From assembly GCA_964242305.1 (NCBI GenBank), contig CAXTBB010000017.1, forward strand, positions 9,271 to 73,270: 64,000 nucleotides of DNA, in the 5' to 3' direction. Made by a program: the position numbers and the translations under genes. This document shows, piece by piece, positions 27,576 through 36,085 of this stretch (position 1 is the stretch's first letter; each line of letters begins with the position of its first letter). The notes under the pieces were generated by a model. The model did not search any database, was not told the DNA's origin, and was given only the letters and a program-made list of their open reading frames with translations. Source of the DNA: DATLGB01 sp964242305. GTDB taxonomy: Bacteria > Actinomycetota > Thermoleophilia > Solirubrobacterales > Solirubrobacteraceae.

Positions 27576-28853
27576 GTGCCCGCCGCCCGCACCCCGCGCC
27601 TGCCCGCCGAGGAGCGGCGCAAGCAGCTGCTCGACGCCGCGCTGGAGCTGCTGGCCACGGACGGCTTCGACGCGGTCAACGTCGAGTCGGTGGCCCGCAA
27701 GGCAGGGGTGACGCGACCCGTCGTCTACGACCAGTTCGGCGACCTCGACGGCCTGCTGGTCGCGCTGGTCGACCGCGAGGAGGCGACCGCGCTGGCGCCG
27801 CTGACGGCGATCATCGGCGACGACCCCCGCGACGACGTCGACCCCGACGCCTTCCTGGTCGACGCGGTGCGCACGTTCCTCGCCGAGGTCCGTTCGGCGC
27901 CCCGGACGTGGCGCGTCGTGCTGATGCCGCCCGACGGCGGCTCGGCTGACCTGCGCGAGCGCGTCCAGCGCAGCCGCCGGACGATCACCGGGCGGGTGGC
28001 CGAGCTGCTGCGCTGGGGCATCGCCCGCCGCGGCGGCCCGCACGGCCTCGACGTCGACCTGCTCGCTCGCCTGGTGGTGGCGATCGGGGAGGACGGCGCC
28101 CGGCTCGTAGTCGCCCACCCGCGCCGCTACTCGCCCGACCGCCTCACCCGCATCGTCGAGCAGCTCGTCACCCTGATCCCGACCGGCGTGAGCATCGAGG
28201 CCCCCGGCGCCTACGCCGCCGAGCCGCCGCCCGCGCCCCGGCCGGTGGCGTCCGTCGGCGGTCGCGTCCCGCGCAACCAACGGCGGGAGGACCTGCTCGA
28301 CCACACGCTCGCGCTGATCGGCGAGGAGGGCTTCGACGCGCTCAACGTGGAGGCGCTGGCCCGCCGCGCCGGGGTCAACCGCGTCGTCGTCTACCGCTCC
28401 TTCACCGGCATGCCCGGCCTGCTGCTGGCGCTCATGCGCCGCGAGCAGGCGCGGGTGCGCGCGCAGCTGGACGCGCTCCTGCCCGCCGAACCCGGCGACC
28501 GCACCGCGCACGAGCTGCTCACCACGTCCCTGGAGGGCTTCCTGGATCTCGTGGCGGACGACGCGCTGACCTGGCGCGTCGCGCTCCTGCGCCCCGAGAG
28601 CGCGCCGGCGATCGCGCAGAAGGTCGTGGCCCGCCAGCGCAACGACCTCGCCGAGCGGCTGCAGCCGCTGGTCGCCTGGGGGTTGGCCGGGCTGCCGCTC
28701 GAGCTCGACACGGACGACGCCGAGATCCTCGCCCGGCTGCTGTTCACGCTCGCCGAGGAGCTCGGGCGGATCCTGCTCGAGGAGCCGACGTTCCCGCGCG
28801 CCCGCATCGTCGACTCGACGCGCCGGTTCCTCGCGCTGCTGCCCTGGGGATGA
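27576..28853 (+). CDS. Tandem TetR protein (two TetR units in one chain)
   Basis: The 425-residue product contains two complete TetR-type units. Unit 1 has its helix-turn-helix at about residues 10-60 (LDAALELLATDGFDAVNVES, GVTRPVVYDQFGDLDGLLVA). Unit 2 begins near residue 229 (LDHTLALIGEEGFDALNVEA, GVNRVVVYRSFTGMPGLLLA). The units are clearly homologous to one another and each is followed by its own helical domain of about 150 residues. A Pro/Ala-rich linker (APGAYAAEPPPAPRPVA) joins them. TetR proteins act as dimers, so this could be a single-chain pseudodimer with two different ligand pockets. The GTG at 27576 is divergent from the PLP-enzyme gene. Confidence 0.88.
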   Translation: MPAARTPRLPAEERRKQLLDAALELLATDGFDAVNVESVARKAGVTRPVVYDQFGDLDGLLVALVDREEATALAPLTAIIGDDPRDDVDPDAFLVDAVRTFLAEVRSAPRTWRVVLMPPDGGSADLRERVQRSRRTITGRVAELLRWGIARRGGPHGLDVDLLARLVVAIGEDGARLVVAHPRRYSPDRLTRIVEQLVTLIPTGVSIEAPGAYAAEPPPAPRPVASVGGRVPRNQRREDLLDHTLALIGEEGFDALNVEALARRAGVNRVVVYRSFTGMPGLLLALMRREQARVRAQLDALLPAEPGDRTAHELLTTSLEGFLDLVADDALTWRVALLRPESAPAIAQKVVARQRNDLAERLQPLVAWGLAGLPLELDTDDAEILARLLFTLAEELGRILLEEPTFPRARIVDSTRRFLALLPWG

Positions 28854-28854
28854 C

Positions 28855-30936
28855 TCAGACGGCGCCGGGGTGCGGGCTGCGCACCTCCGGCGCCTGCAGA
28901 TCGCGCAACCGGGTGATGTCGGTGGCGACGGCCATCGCGCCGTCGGGCGCCCCGTCCTCATCGGTCAGCGTCATGAAGCGGGCCAGGTACTCGCGTCCCG
29001 ACACGGCGGTGTAGGAGACCTCGTCGCTGCGGCCGTCCAGCGCGGCCTCCCAGTAGGGCAGCGGAACCTGCTGCTCCGGCGTGACCAGGACCTCGTCCAG
29101 CGTCCGGCCCTCGATGTCCTCCGGGTCCCATCCGGTCACGTGCAGGCCGCCGCCGCCGGCGAGCGTGAAGCGCCGCTCGCGGTCGACCATGAAGACGATC
29201 GTGTCCGGCAGTAGCTCGACCATGCGGCGGTAGCGGGTCTGCTCGCGCTGGAGCTCGGCGCGCGCGGCCTCGCGCTCGGTCACGTCGCGGATCGACGCCC
29301 GCATGCCGCCGACGTCGCCCGCGGCGTCCAGGGTCGGCGTCACCGTCGTCTCCGCCCAGATCACGTGCCCGTCCTTGTGCCGGCTGCGGTAGACCCGACC
29401 CTCCGCGTCGAGCCGGCCGAGGCCCCCGCATTCGAACAGGTCGCCGAAGCGGCGTCCGACCAGCTCCTCCGGTGTGTAGCCGAGGACCAGCTCGGCCGAG
29501 GGGGACGCCCACTCGATGCGTTCCGCGCGCGACAGGGCGACGACCATGTCGGTGGCGGCGTTGGCGAGCGAGCGCAGCTTCGCCTCGGACTCGGTCAGCC
29601 GCCGGGTCGCCTCGGCGCGCTCGCGGTTGTCGCTGACGAGGGAGATCTCGATCGGCCCGTGCCGGCCCTCCACGCGGGAAGCGCTGACGAGCACGGGGAT
29701 GCGCTCGTCGGACTTGGTGCGCAGGGTCAGCTCCATCTGCCCGGCGCCGGTCTCCGTCACCCGGTCGCGCAGCCGCTGGACCTCGAGCAGCGAGTCCTCC
29801 GGCCAGAACCCGTGCGGGAACAGGCGGCCCATGAGCTCCCGGCGCGGGTAGCCGGTCAGCTCGCACATCGCGTCGTTGATCACGATCACGCCACGGTTGT
29901 CGGAGGCCACCAACCCGTCGGGCAGCGCGGAGATGAGGGTGGCCGAGAACCCGCGCTCGCGATCGAGGTCGGCCTCGACCGCCTTGCGCTCGGCCAGGCG
30001 CTCACCCGCCTTCGCGTCGAACGCACGCTCGCGCCGGCGCGAGGCGACGGCGAAGGCGCCGACACCGGCCGCCACCAGCAGCCCGACCAGGAGGACCAGC
30101 TCGTCCCACGGCGTTCCGTCGGCGTAGGCGATGCGCGTGCGGACGCGCAGGTCGCGGCCGGCCAGGCGCAGCCGGCGCGTCTGCGTCCTCCCGCCGCCGT
30201 CGCCCACCCGCGCCAGGGTGGCGCCCTCGTCGTCGATGGCGACGGTGGTCCCGGCGGGCAGCGTCCTGGCCAGGCTGGTGGCGAGCGCGTCGAACGTGAA
30301 GGTGGCCGAGATGAAGCGCGAGCCGACGGGGCCGGCGTGGACCGGCTGGAAGGCGACCAGCTGCAGGGGCTTGGCGCTGTCCCTGCCGAAGCGCGTGACC
30401 GGCGGCGTGAAGGCGGCCTCGCCGAGCCCGGCGGCGCGGCGCATCGTGGCGACGCGGGTGGGGTCCGCGGCGAGGTCGGTGCCGGGCGGGACCGGCGCGC
30501 GGGCCACCACGGAGCGGACGACGTAGTGCACGGGACGGGCCGGCGCGGGCGGCGAGCCCGGCGTGGCCGTCGCCTTCATCTCGAGGCCGTTGGCGCGTTC
30601 CCAGCGCGCTCGGTCGCGTTCGGTGACGCGCTCGACGTAGCCGACCGCCCCAACCTCGGGGGTGGCCATCATCTGCCGGGTCAGGATGCGGAAGCTCGCG
30701 GGCGTGCCGGGGCTGCCGGCCTCGATGCCGGCCGCGACCTGGGCCAGGCGCTGCAGCGGCGCCCGGAAGGCGGCGTCCACGATCGTCTTCGCGCGGGCCT
30801 GGCGGCTGGCGATCACGTCGCGCTGGTGGCGGACCTCGATGCGGTGCAGGGCCAGTGCGGCGCCGATGGCGGCCGCGAGGATCGCCGCGATCAACAGGAC
30901 GGGGAGGGCGAGCTCCCGCACACGCGCGCGCTTCAT
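28855..30936 (-). CDS. Membrane sensor with CHASE-like and three PAS domains, no output domain
   Basis: The 693-residue product has an N-terminal membrane helix (about 9-30), an extracytoplasmic CHASE-type domain (about 40-270; VGAVGYVERVTERDRARWE, SAKPLQLVAFQPVHAG), a second membrane helix (about 278-298), a short coiled coil and three PAS domains (about 335-450, 455-575 and 580-690) with PAC-type ends such as GGMRASIRDVTEREAARAEL. It stops right after the third PAS. No histidine kinase, GGDEF, EAL, phosphatase or methyl-accepting module follows, and the next gene on this strand is unrelated. It may signal through a partner protein. Confidence 0.85.
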   Translation of the reverse strand: MKRARVRELALPVLLIAAILAAAIGAALALHRIEVRHQRDVIASRQARAKTIVDAAFRAPLQRLAQVAAGIEAGSPGTPASFRILTRQMMATPEVGAVGYVERVTERDRARWERANGLEMKATATPGSPPAPARPVHYVVRSVVARAPVPPGTDLAADPTRVATMRRAAGLGEAAFTPPVTRFGRDSAKPLQLVAFQPVHAGPVGSRFISATFTFDALATSLARTLPAGTTVAIDDEGATLARVGDGGGRTQTRRLRLAGRDLRVRTRIAYADGTPWDELVLLVGLLVAAGVGAFAVASRRRERAFDAKAGERLAERKAVEADLDRERGFSATLISALPDGLVASDNRGVIVINDAMCELTGYPRRELMGRLFPHGFWPEDSLLEVQRLRDRVTETGAGQMELTLRTKSDERIPVLVSASRVEGRHGPIEISLVSDNRERAEATRRLTESEAKLRSLANAATDMVVALSRAERIEWASPSAELVLGYTPEELVGRRFGDLFECGGLGRLDAEGRVYRSRHKDGHVIWAETTVTPTLDAAGDVGGMRASIRDVTEREAARAELQREQTRYRRMVELLPDTIVFMVDRERRFTLAGGGGLHVTGWDPEDIEGRTLDEVLVTPEQQVPLPYWEAALDGRSDEVSYTAVSGREYLARFMTLTDEDGAPDGAMAVATDITRLRDLQAPEVRSPHPGAV

Positions 30937-30961
30937 GGACGTCTGATCGACATCCGCGGCG

Positions 30962-30976
30962 AGGGCCTAAAGCCCT
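30962..30976. terminator. Weak hairpin after the FGD gene
   Basis: AGGGC and GCCCT are inverted around five bases, four bases beyond the stop of the leftward FGD-like gene and 26 bases before the CHASE-PAS start. There is no T-run, so its role as terminator is uncertain. Confidence 0.3.
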
Positions 30977-30979
30977 GCG

Positions 30980-31975
30980 CTAGGCGAAGCGGTCGCGCAG
31001 TTTGGGCAGCACGTCTTGCGCGAACGCACCGGTCTGGCGGGTCTGGTCATCGCCGGGGAAATGGAAGACCAGCTCGCTGAAGCCGTGCTCGACGTAGACG
31101 GCGATCCTCTCGACGACCTCGTCGGGATCGGCGGAGACGATGAAGCGCGTGTGCGCGCGGTCGGCGGCGCCGTCCCCGGCCTTCTCCATCTCCAGCGGGT
31201 CCTCGATGCCGGCCTTCTCCTCACCCGTCAATGCCAGCGCCGCCCACGGCCGGCACGCGTCGCGTGCCCAGTCGACGTCGTGGTCGTAGGAGACCTTGAT
31301 CTCGATCATGTGCTTGAGCTGCTTGGGGTCCCGGTCGGCCTTCTCGGCGCCCTCCGCCGCGGCGCCCACGAGTTTGTCGTAGAGCTCGGGGTCCTTGCCG
31401 GAGGTGACGATCAGCCCGTCGCCGGCGCGACCCGCGAGCTTGGCCGCCAACGGCCCCGACGCCGCCACGTAGATCGGCACCGGCTCCTCAGGCCGGTCAT
31501 AGATGGTCGCCTTCTCCGTCCGATACCACTCACCCTCGAAATCCACCCGCTCCTGCGTCCACAGCGCCCGGATGAGCTTGATCGCCTCCGCCAAGCGCAT
31601 GCGGCGCTCCTTGACCGGCGGGAACGCAGCGCCGGTCACCGGCGTCTCATTGAGCGCCTCGCCCGTTCCGATCCCCAGGAAGACCCGGCCCGGCGCCAAA
31701 CATCCCAGTGTCGCGAACGCCTGCGCGATCACCGCCGGCTGGTAGCGCAACGTCGGCGTCAGCACGCTCGTGCCGATGAACGCCGACTCCGCGCGGGCGG
31801 TCACCGCACCCAACCACGGCAACGCCGCCGGACCGTGCCCGCCGTGATGCCGCCACGGCTGAAAATGATCGGAGATCGCGATCGTGTCGAACCCCATCCG
31901 CTCAGCCGCCAGCGACAGCTCCAACAACTCCTGCGGACCGAACTGCTCGGCGGAGGCCTTGTACCCGTAGCGCAT
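30980..31975 (-). CDS. F420-dependent glucose-6-phosphate dehydrogenase-like LLM-class oxidoreductase
   Basis: This is a 331-residue TIM-barrel flavin/F420 oxidoreductase. The N-terminus GYKASAEQFGP, ISDHFQPWRHHGGHGP, TSVLTPTLRYQPAVIAQAFA and FLGIGTGEALNE are near-identical to actinobacterial FGD proteins, which oxidise glucose-6-phosphate and reduce F420. Related sugar-6-phosphate dehydrogenases share these motifs, so the exact sugar is not certain. The reading frame is open further upstream to 32050, but ATG 31975 gives the family N-terminus and follows a TATGTT box by six bases. It implies that the organism makes F420. It is divergent from the nicotinate phosphoribosyltransferase gene. Confidence 0.9.
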   Translation of the reverse strand: MRYGYKASAEQFGPQELLELSLAAERMGFDTIAISDHFQPWRHHGGHGPAALPWLGAVTARAESAFIGTSVLTPTLRYQPAVIAQAFATLGCLAPGRVFLGIGTGEALNETPVTGAAFPPVKERRMRLAEAIKLIRALWTQERVDFEGEWYRTEKATIYDRPEEPVPIYVAASGPLAAKLAGRAGDGLIVTSGKDPELYDKLVGAAAEGAEKADRDPKQLKHMIEIKVSYDHDVDWARDACRPWAALALTGEEKAGIEDPLEMEKAGDGAADRAHTRFIVSADPDEVVERIAVYVEHGFSELVFHFPGDDQTRQTGAFAQDVLPKLRDRFA

Positions 31976-31981
31976 GTCCTG

Positions 31982-31991
31982 AACATACGCT
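31982..31991. promoter_or_regulatory. Overlapping divergent -10 boxes of fgd-like and pncB-like genes
   Basis: TACGCT (31986-31991, plus strand) ends six bases before ATG 31998, and TATGTT (31982-31987, minus strand) ends six bases before ATG 31975. The two boxes share two bases. This geometry predicts leaderless transcripts in both directions and mutual exclusion of RNA polymerase. Confidence 0.55.
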
Positions 31992-31997
31992 GCCCGG

Positions 31998-33041
31998 ATG
32001 CCGCGCGATCGCCTGCCGCCGGAGACCTTCCGGCTTCCCGTCGAGCGCATCCGCGCGGGCTACTACTCCGACGCCTATTTCAACTTCACCCGGCAGTTGC
32101 TCCAGGAGCGCGGGCGCCGCCCGACGGTGCTCATGCAGGTCTTCCAGAAGAAGGACGTGCTGCTCGGCGGGATCGACGAGGCGATCGCCATCCTCAAGCT
32201 CTGCGCGGAGGACTACGACGCGCTCGCGGTCCACGCGCTGTACGAGGGCGACCGCATCGCGCCGCACGAGACGGTGATGACGATCGAGGGCGACTACGCG
32301 CTGTTCGCCCACCTGGAGACCGTGTACCTCGGCTCGCTCGCGCGGCGATCGCTGATCACCACCAACGTCCGCGACGTGGTCGACGCGGCGGGCGGCAAGC
32401 CGATCATCTACTTCCCCGCCCGCCACGATCACTGGCTCGTGCAGACGGGGGACGGCTGGGCGGCGCACGTCGGCGGCTCCATCGGCGTGTCGACCGACGC
32501 ACAGGCGTCGTGGTGGGGCGGCCGCGGGGTGGGGACCGTCCCGCACGGGCTGATCGCCGCCTACGGGGGCGACACGGTGCTGGCCGCCACTGAGTTCGCC
32601 GAACGCTACGGCGACGAGATGAACGTGACCGTGCTGGTCGACTTCGACAACGACTCGGTGGGCACGTCGCTGGCGGTGGCCCGCGCGCTGGGCGACCGGC
32701 TGTGGGCGGTGCGCCTGGACACCTCGGAGGCGCTCACCGACGTCGCGCTGGGTCCCGATGGCCCCCGGGGCGTCGCACCGGAGCTGGTGCACGCGGTCCG
32801 CGACGGCCTCGACGGCGAGGGGTTCGACGCGGTGCGGATCGTGGTCAGCGGCGGCTTCGACGCCGACCGCATCCGCCACTTCGAGGCCGCCGCGGTCCCC
32901 GTCGACGCCTACGGGGTCGGCTCGTCCCTCATCCGCGGCAGCGACGACTTCACGGCCGACGTGGTCATGGTCGACGGCCGTCCGTGCGCCAAGGTCGGCC
33001 GCGGGCTCCAACTGAGCCCGCGGCTCGAGCGCGTCGCCTGA
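31998..33041 (+). CDS. Nicotinate phosphoribosyltransferase-like protein
   Basis: This is a 347-residue enzyme of the NAPRTase/QPRTase superfamily, which in NAD salvage joins nicotinate to PRPP. Recognisable segments are GYYSDAYFNFTRQLL near the N-terminus, ETVYLGSLARRSLITTNVRD, FPARHDHWLVQTGDGW, and the phosphate-binding barrel end VRIVVSGGFDADRIRHFE followed by AYGVGSSL. The protein is shorter than classical PncB and belongs to the compact bacterial group. It is divergent from the F420-enzyme gene with overlapping promoters and convergent with the SDR gene. Confidence 0.87.
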   Translation: MPRDRLPPETFRLPVERIRAGYYSDAYFNFTRQLLQERGRRPTVLMQVFQKKDVLLGGIDEAIAILKLCAEDYDALAVHALYEGDRIAPHETVMTIEGDYALFAHLETVYLGSLARRSLITTNVRDVVDAAGGKPIIYFPARHDHWLVQTGDGWAAHVGGSIGVSTDAQASWWGGRGVGTVPHGLIAAYGGDTVLAATEFAERYGDEMNVTVLVDFDNDSVGTSLAVARALGDRLWAVRLDTSEALTDVALGPDGPRGVAPELVHAVRDGLDGEGFDAVRIVVSGGFDADRIRHFEAAAVPVDAYGVGSSLIRGSDDFTADVVMVDGRPCAKVGRGLQLSPRLERVA

Positions 33042-33878
33042 CTACTCGTCGTCCGCGCCGCGGGCGATCGACTCGATCTTCTTGAACCCCTCGAGCCGGG
33101 ACTCGTAGCGGTTGACGGCCGTCTCGAAGGCCATCGCCCCCAGCAGCAGGCGGAACGGCGGGTCGTCGGAGTCCAGCGCGTCCAGCAACGCAGCGGCGGC
33201 CTTCTCGGGATTGCCCGGCTGCTTGCCGTTGTTGTCCTCGGCGATGCGCTCGTAGAACGCGTCCAGCGGACCGCCGCGGTAGGCGTCCAGCCGGTCCGCG
33301 CGGGTCATCGAGTCGCCCGCCCAATCGGTCCGGAAGCCGGACGGCTCGACCATCATGACCTTGACGCCGAAGGGCGCGACCTCCTGCGCGAGCGTCTCCG
33401 AGACGCCCTCGAGCGCCCACTTGCTCGCGTGGTAGATGCCGAAGCCGGGGAAGGCCGCCAGGCCGCCGATCGACGACACCTGGACGATCCAGCCCGATCC
33501 CTGGTCGCGCAGGATGGGCAGCGCGCGGCGGGTGACCCACAGCGCGCCGAACAGGTTGACGTCGAGCTGGCGCTGCAGATCCTCGTCGGAGACCTCCTCG
33601 ACGCCGCCGGCGAGGCCGAAGCCCGCGTTGTTGACGACGACGTCCAGGCGCCCGAAGTGCTCGTGGGCCTCCGTGACGGCGGTGTCGACGTTGTCGCGGT
33701 CGGTGACGTCGAGCGCCACCGGCAGGACGGCGTCGCCGTGCGCCTCGACGAGATCGGCGACGTCGTCGGGGTTGCGCGCCGTGGCGGCGACCTTGTCGCC
33801 GCGCTCGAGCGCCGCCTTGGCGAACTCCTTGCCGAAGCCGCGCGACGCGCCCGTGATGAACCAGATCCGCTCAGCCAT
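33042..33878 (-). CDS. Short-chain dehydrogenase/reductase (classical SDR)
   Basis: The 278-residue NAD(P)-dependent oxidoreductase has TGASRGFG (cofactor loop, residues 9-16), NNAGFG, a catalytic Ser in IVQVSSIGG and YHASK (Tyr and Lys). It falls in the SDR group often annotated as oxidoreductase/retinol dehydrogenase-like. ATG 33878 follows a GGGGGAG ribosome site. It ends one base after the stop of the phosphoribosyltransferase gene on the other strand. The substrate is unknown. Confidence 0.92.
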   Translation of the reverse strand: MAERIWFITGASRGFGKEFAKAALERGDKVAATARNPDDVADLVEAHGDAVLPVALDVTDRDNVDTAVTEAHEHFGRLDVVVNNAGFGLAGGVEEVSDEDLQRQLDVNLFGALWVTRRALPILRDQGSGWIVQVSSIGGLAAFPGFGIYHASKWALEGVSETLAQEVAPFGVKVMMVEPSGFRTDWAGDSMTRADRLDAYRGGPLDAFYERIAEDNNGKQPGNPEKAAAALLDALDSDDPPFRLLLGAMAFETAVNRYESRLEGFKKIESIARGADDE

Positions 33879-33880
33879 GT

Positions 33881-34093
33881 CTACTCCCCCAGGAAGGCGA
33901 CGAGCGCCTCGTTGAATTGGTCCGTGTGGCTCACGTCCGCGTCGCCGTGGATGACCACGGCGCGGTAGCCGGCTGCCTCGATGGCGGGCACGGTGTCCTT
34001 CCAGGGCTCGCCGGACAGCGGCCAGCCCTGGATGAGGACGACGGGCCGGCCCTCGCCGCCGGTGTCGTCGACGTGAAGCTTGGTGTCGGTCAT
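33881..34093 (-). pseudogene. Internally deleted alpha/beta-hydrolase remnant (70 residues)
   Basis: The short frame starts like a non-haem chloroperoxidase-type alpha/beta-hydrolase (VVLIQGWPLSGEPWKDTVPA, then AAGYRAVV) and ends like the C-terminus of the same family (IHGDAD, then SHTDQFNEALVAFLGE). About 200 residues between them, including the nucleophile Ser elbow and most of the fold, are missing, yet the frame is preserved. The oxyanion HG of the first motif has become QG. The start (ATG 34093) and its TAAGCG box still look intact, so the peptide may be made. It sits directly upstream of the SDR gene, two bases apart. Confidence 0.75.
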
Positions 34094-34135
34094 ACAGACC
34101 GCTTACCCGGGCGCTGACCCCCGGCGCGCCAAGCC

Positions 34136-35605
34136 CTACAGGTCGGCGAGGGCCTCCTTGGCCGCGCGCTCGCCCGAGCGCAGCGCGCCGTCCATGTAGC
34201 CGTTCCAGTAGTCGGAGGTCTCCGTCCCGGCCCAGTGGATGCGGCCGACCGGCGCGCGCAGCGCCTCGCCGTAGCCCGTCAGCAGGCCGGGCGGGGCGTA
34301 GCCGCCGTAACAGCCGCGGCTGTAGACCTCGGTCGCCCACGCCTTCTCGAGGTAGCGCTTGGGCGTGGCCGCCTGGTCGCCGTAGAGCTTGGTCAGCTCG
34401 GCGAGGACCTGCGTGCGGCGGTCGGCGGCGGTGCGCGCGCCCCAGCGGCGGGCGTGCTCCCCTTCGATGAAGGCGAGCAGGATGCCCGGGCTGCCGTCCG
34501 GCGGCGAGTTGTCGTAGGTGAGGCGGACGGCGTCGAAGTCCGTGTTCGCGTACCCGGCCAGCCCCTGGTCGCGCCAGAACGGCTTGTCGTAGACGACGCA
34601 GGTCTTGATGACGGTCCCCATCGGCAGGCGCTGGGTGAGCTGATCGCGCCCGAACGGCATCGCCGGCGCGTAGCGGATGCGCGCGGCCAGGGCCGGCGGG
34701 AGGGCCACGATGACCTGCCTGCCCTTGAAGGTGCGGTGGTCGGTCTTCACCGTCACGCTGCCGGCGGCCTGCTCGATCAGGCGGACCGGCGCCTTCAGCA
34801 CGACGCGCCGGCCGAGCGCCTTGGCCATCTGGATCGAGACGGACTGCGACCCGCCGACGAAGCGGGACTCCTGCGCGCCGCCGTCGGTCCCGATCAGCCG
34901 CGTGAAGCTGCCCGGCGTGGTCTCGTTGCCCGCCGAGGCCATGTAGAAGACCGACCACAGCAGGGAGACGTCGCGCGGCTCGGCGGCGAAGACGGAGGTG
35001 AAGCCGAGGTCGACCAGGAAGCGCCCGCCGGCGGTGGTGGTGTTGTCGAGCTTCCAGGTCTCGAAGGTCTGGCCGTCGTAGGTGTCCGCCTGGTCCGACG
35101 CCCACGGCTTCTGAACGTCGATCGTCTTGGCCATCGCGTCGAGCTTGGCGATCGCGGTGGCGGCGTCGGCGATGCCGTCGACGACGGGCGGGATCGGTCC
35201 CAGCGGACCCGTCGCGTCGAAAGTCTGGTGCGAGCCCTGGTAGCTGAGGACGCCCTGGCCCTTGAAGTAGGTCTTGAAGGTCTCGATGCCGAGGTCCTTG
35301 GCCAGCGCCAGCAGGTGGTCCTGCGTCGGGCCGACCCACTGGCCGCCGATCTCCACGACCTTGCCGGCGCCGAGGTCGGCGTTGAGCGTGCGCCCGCCGA
35401 CGCGGTCGCGCGCCTCGACCACCACGACCGACTTGCCGGCGGCGGCGACCGAGCGCGCGGCCCGCAGGCCGGCCAGCCCGGCCCCGACCACGATCACGTC
35501 CGCGCGGCGGACCTTCCTGCGCTTGCCCTTGGCCTCCGCCTCGCCTGTGCCGGCCAGCGCGGCGGCGGCGGCCGCGCCTCCGATGAACCCTCTGCGTGTC
35601 GTCAC
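34136..35605 (-). CDS. Flavin-containing amine oxidase, Tat-exported
   Basis: This is a 489-residue monoamine-oxidase-type flavoenzyme. The N-terminus TTRRGFIGGAAAAAALAG is a twin-arginine signal. The FAD fold follows (DVIVVGAGLAGLRAARSVAA, VVEARDRVGGRT, EIGGQWVGPTQ) and the C-terminal FAD motif is VGRIHWAGTETSDYWNGYMDGALRSG. It oxidises a primary or secondary amine to an imine with peroxide release, probably outside the membrane. GTG 35605 overlaps the stop of the DUF427 gene (GTGA). Confidence 0.92.
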   Translation of the reverse strand: MTTRRGFIGGAAAAAALAGTGEAEAKGKRRKVRRADVIVVGAGLAGLRAARSVAAAGKSVVVVEARDRVGGRTLNADLGAGKVVEIGGQWVGPTQDHLLALAKDLGIETFKTYFKGQGVLSYQGSHQTFDATGPLGPIPPVVDGIADAATAIAKLDAMAKTIDVQKPWASDQADTYDGQTFETWKLDNTTTAGGRFLVDLGFTSVFAAEPRDVSLLWSVFYMASAGNETTPGSFTRLIGTDGGAQESRFVGGSQSVSIQMAKALGRRVVLKAPVRLIEQAAGSVTVKTDHRTFKGRQVIVALPPALAARIRYAPAMPFGRDQLTQRLPMGTVIKTCVVYDKPFWRDQGLAGYANTDFDAVRLTYDNSPPDGSPGILLAFIEGEHARRWGARTAADRRTQVLAELTKLYGDQAATPKRYLEKAWATEVYSRGCYGGYAPPGLLTGYGEALRAPVGRIHWAGTETSDYWNGYMDGALRSGERAAKEALADL

Positions 35606-36051
35606 CAGCCCATCGTCCCAGGTCCACCCTTGAACGGGCCGACCAGGTCCGCCGTCACCCAGCCGCCGTAGAAGTCGCCCGCCTGCGCCTGCACGCGCTC
35701 CTCGTCGAGGAAGCAGGCGTCCATCCGCGACGGGTAGAACGAGACGTGGTCCTTCAGCGCCGCGAAGGCCGGCACCGGTGACGGGTAGAACCACGCCGCC
35801 CGCTCGCGGCCGCAGACGTCGTTGTAGGACGCCGTCCCCTTCCACTCGCACAGCGAGCGCCCGCGGCCGGGCGTCAGGACGCCGTCGACGATGTCGGCCG
35901 GCGGGACGTAGATCGTCGGCGGGTGCGAGGTCTCGAGCACGCGCAGCGCCGCCGTCGAGTCCGCGATCACCCGACCGTCGATCTCGATCCGGACCCGCCG
36001 CTCGCACGGCACCAGCGCCGGCGGGCGCGGGTACTCCCACACGCGTTCCAT
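35602..36051 (-). CDS. DUF427 domain-containing protein
   Basis: The 149-residue protein has the DUF427 signature: RVRIEIDGRVIADSTAALRV, PPTIYVPPADI, LCEWKGTASYNDV and AWFYPSPVPAFAALKDHVSFYPSRMD. The domain is a small beta-tent fold of unknown function that often sits with oxidoreductases. ATG 36051 is preceded by CACACT six bases away. Its stop overlaps the amine oxidase start, so the two are co-translated. The genes at 36051 and 36086 are divergent with 34 bases between starts. Confidence 0.9.
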   Translation of the reverse strand: MERVWEYPRPPALVPCERRVRIEIDGRVIADSTAALRVLETSHPPTIYVPPADIVDGVLTPGRGRSLCEWKGTASYNDVCGRERAAWFYPSPVPAFAALKDHVSFYPSRMDACFLDEERVQAQAGDFYGGWVTADLVGPFKGGPGTMGW

Positions 36052-36085
36052 CCCGTCAGTGTGGCGGAACCATAGATTGGCGCGG

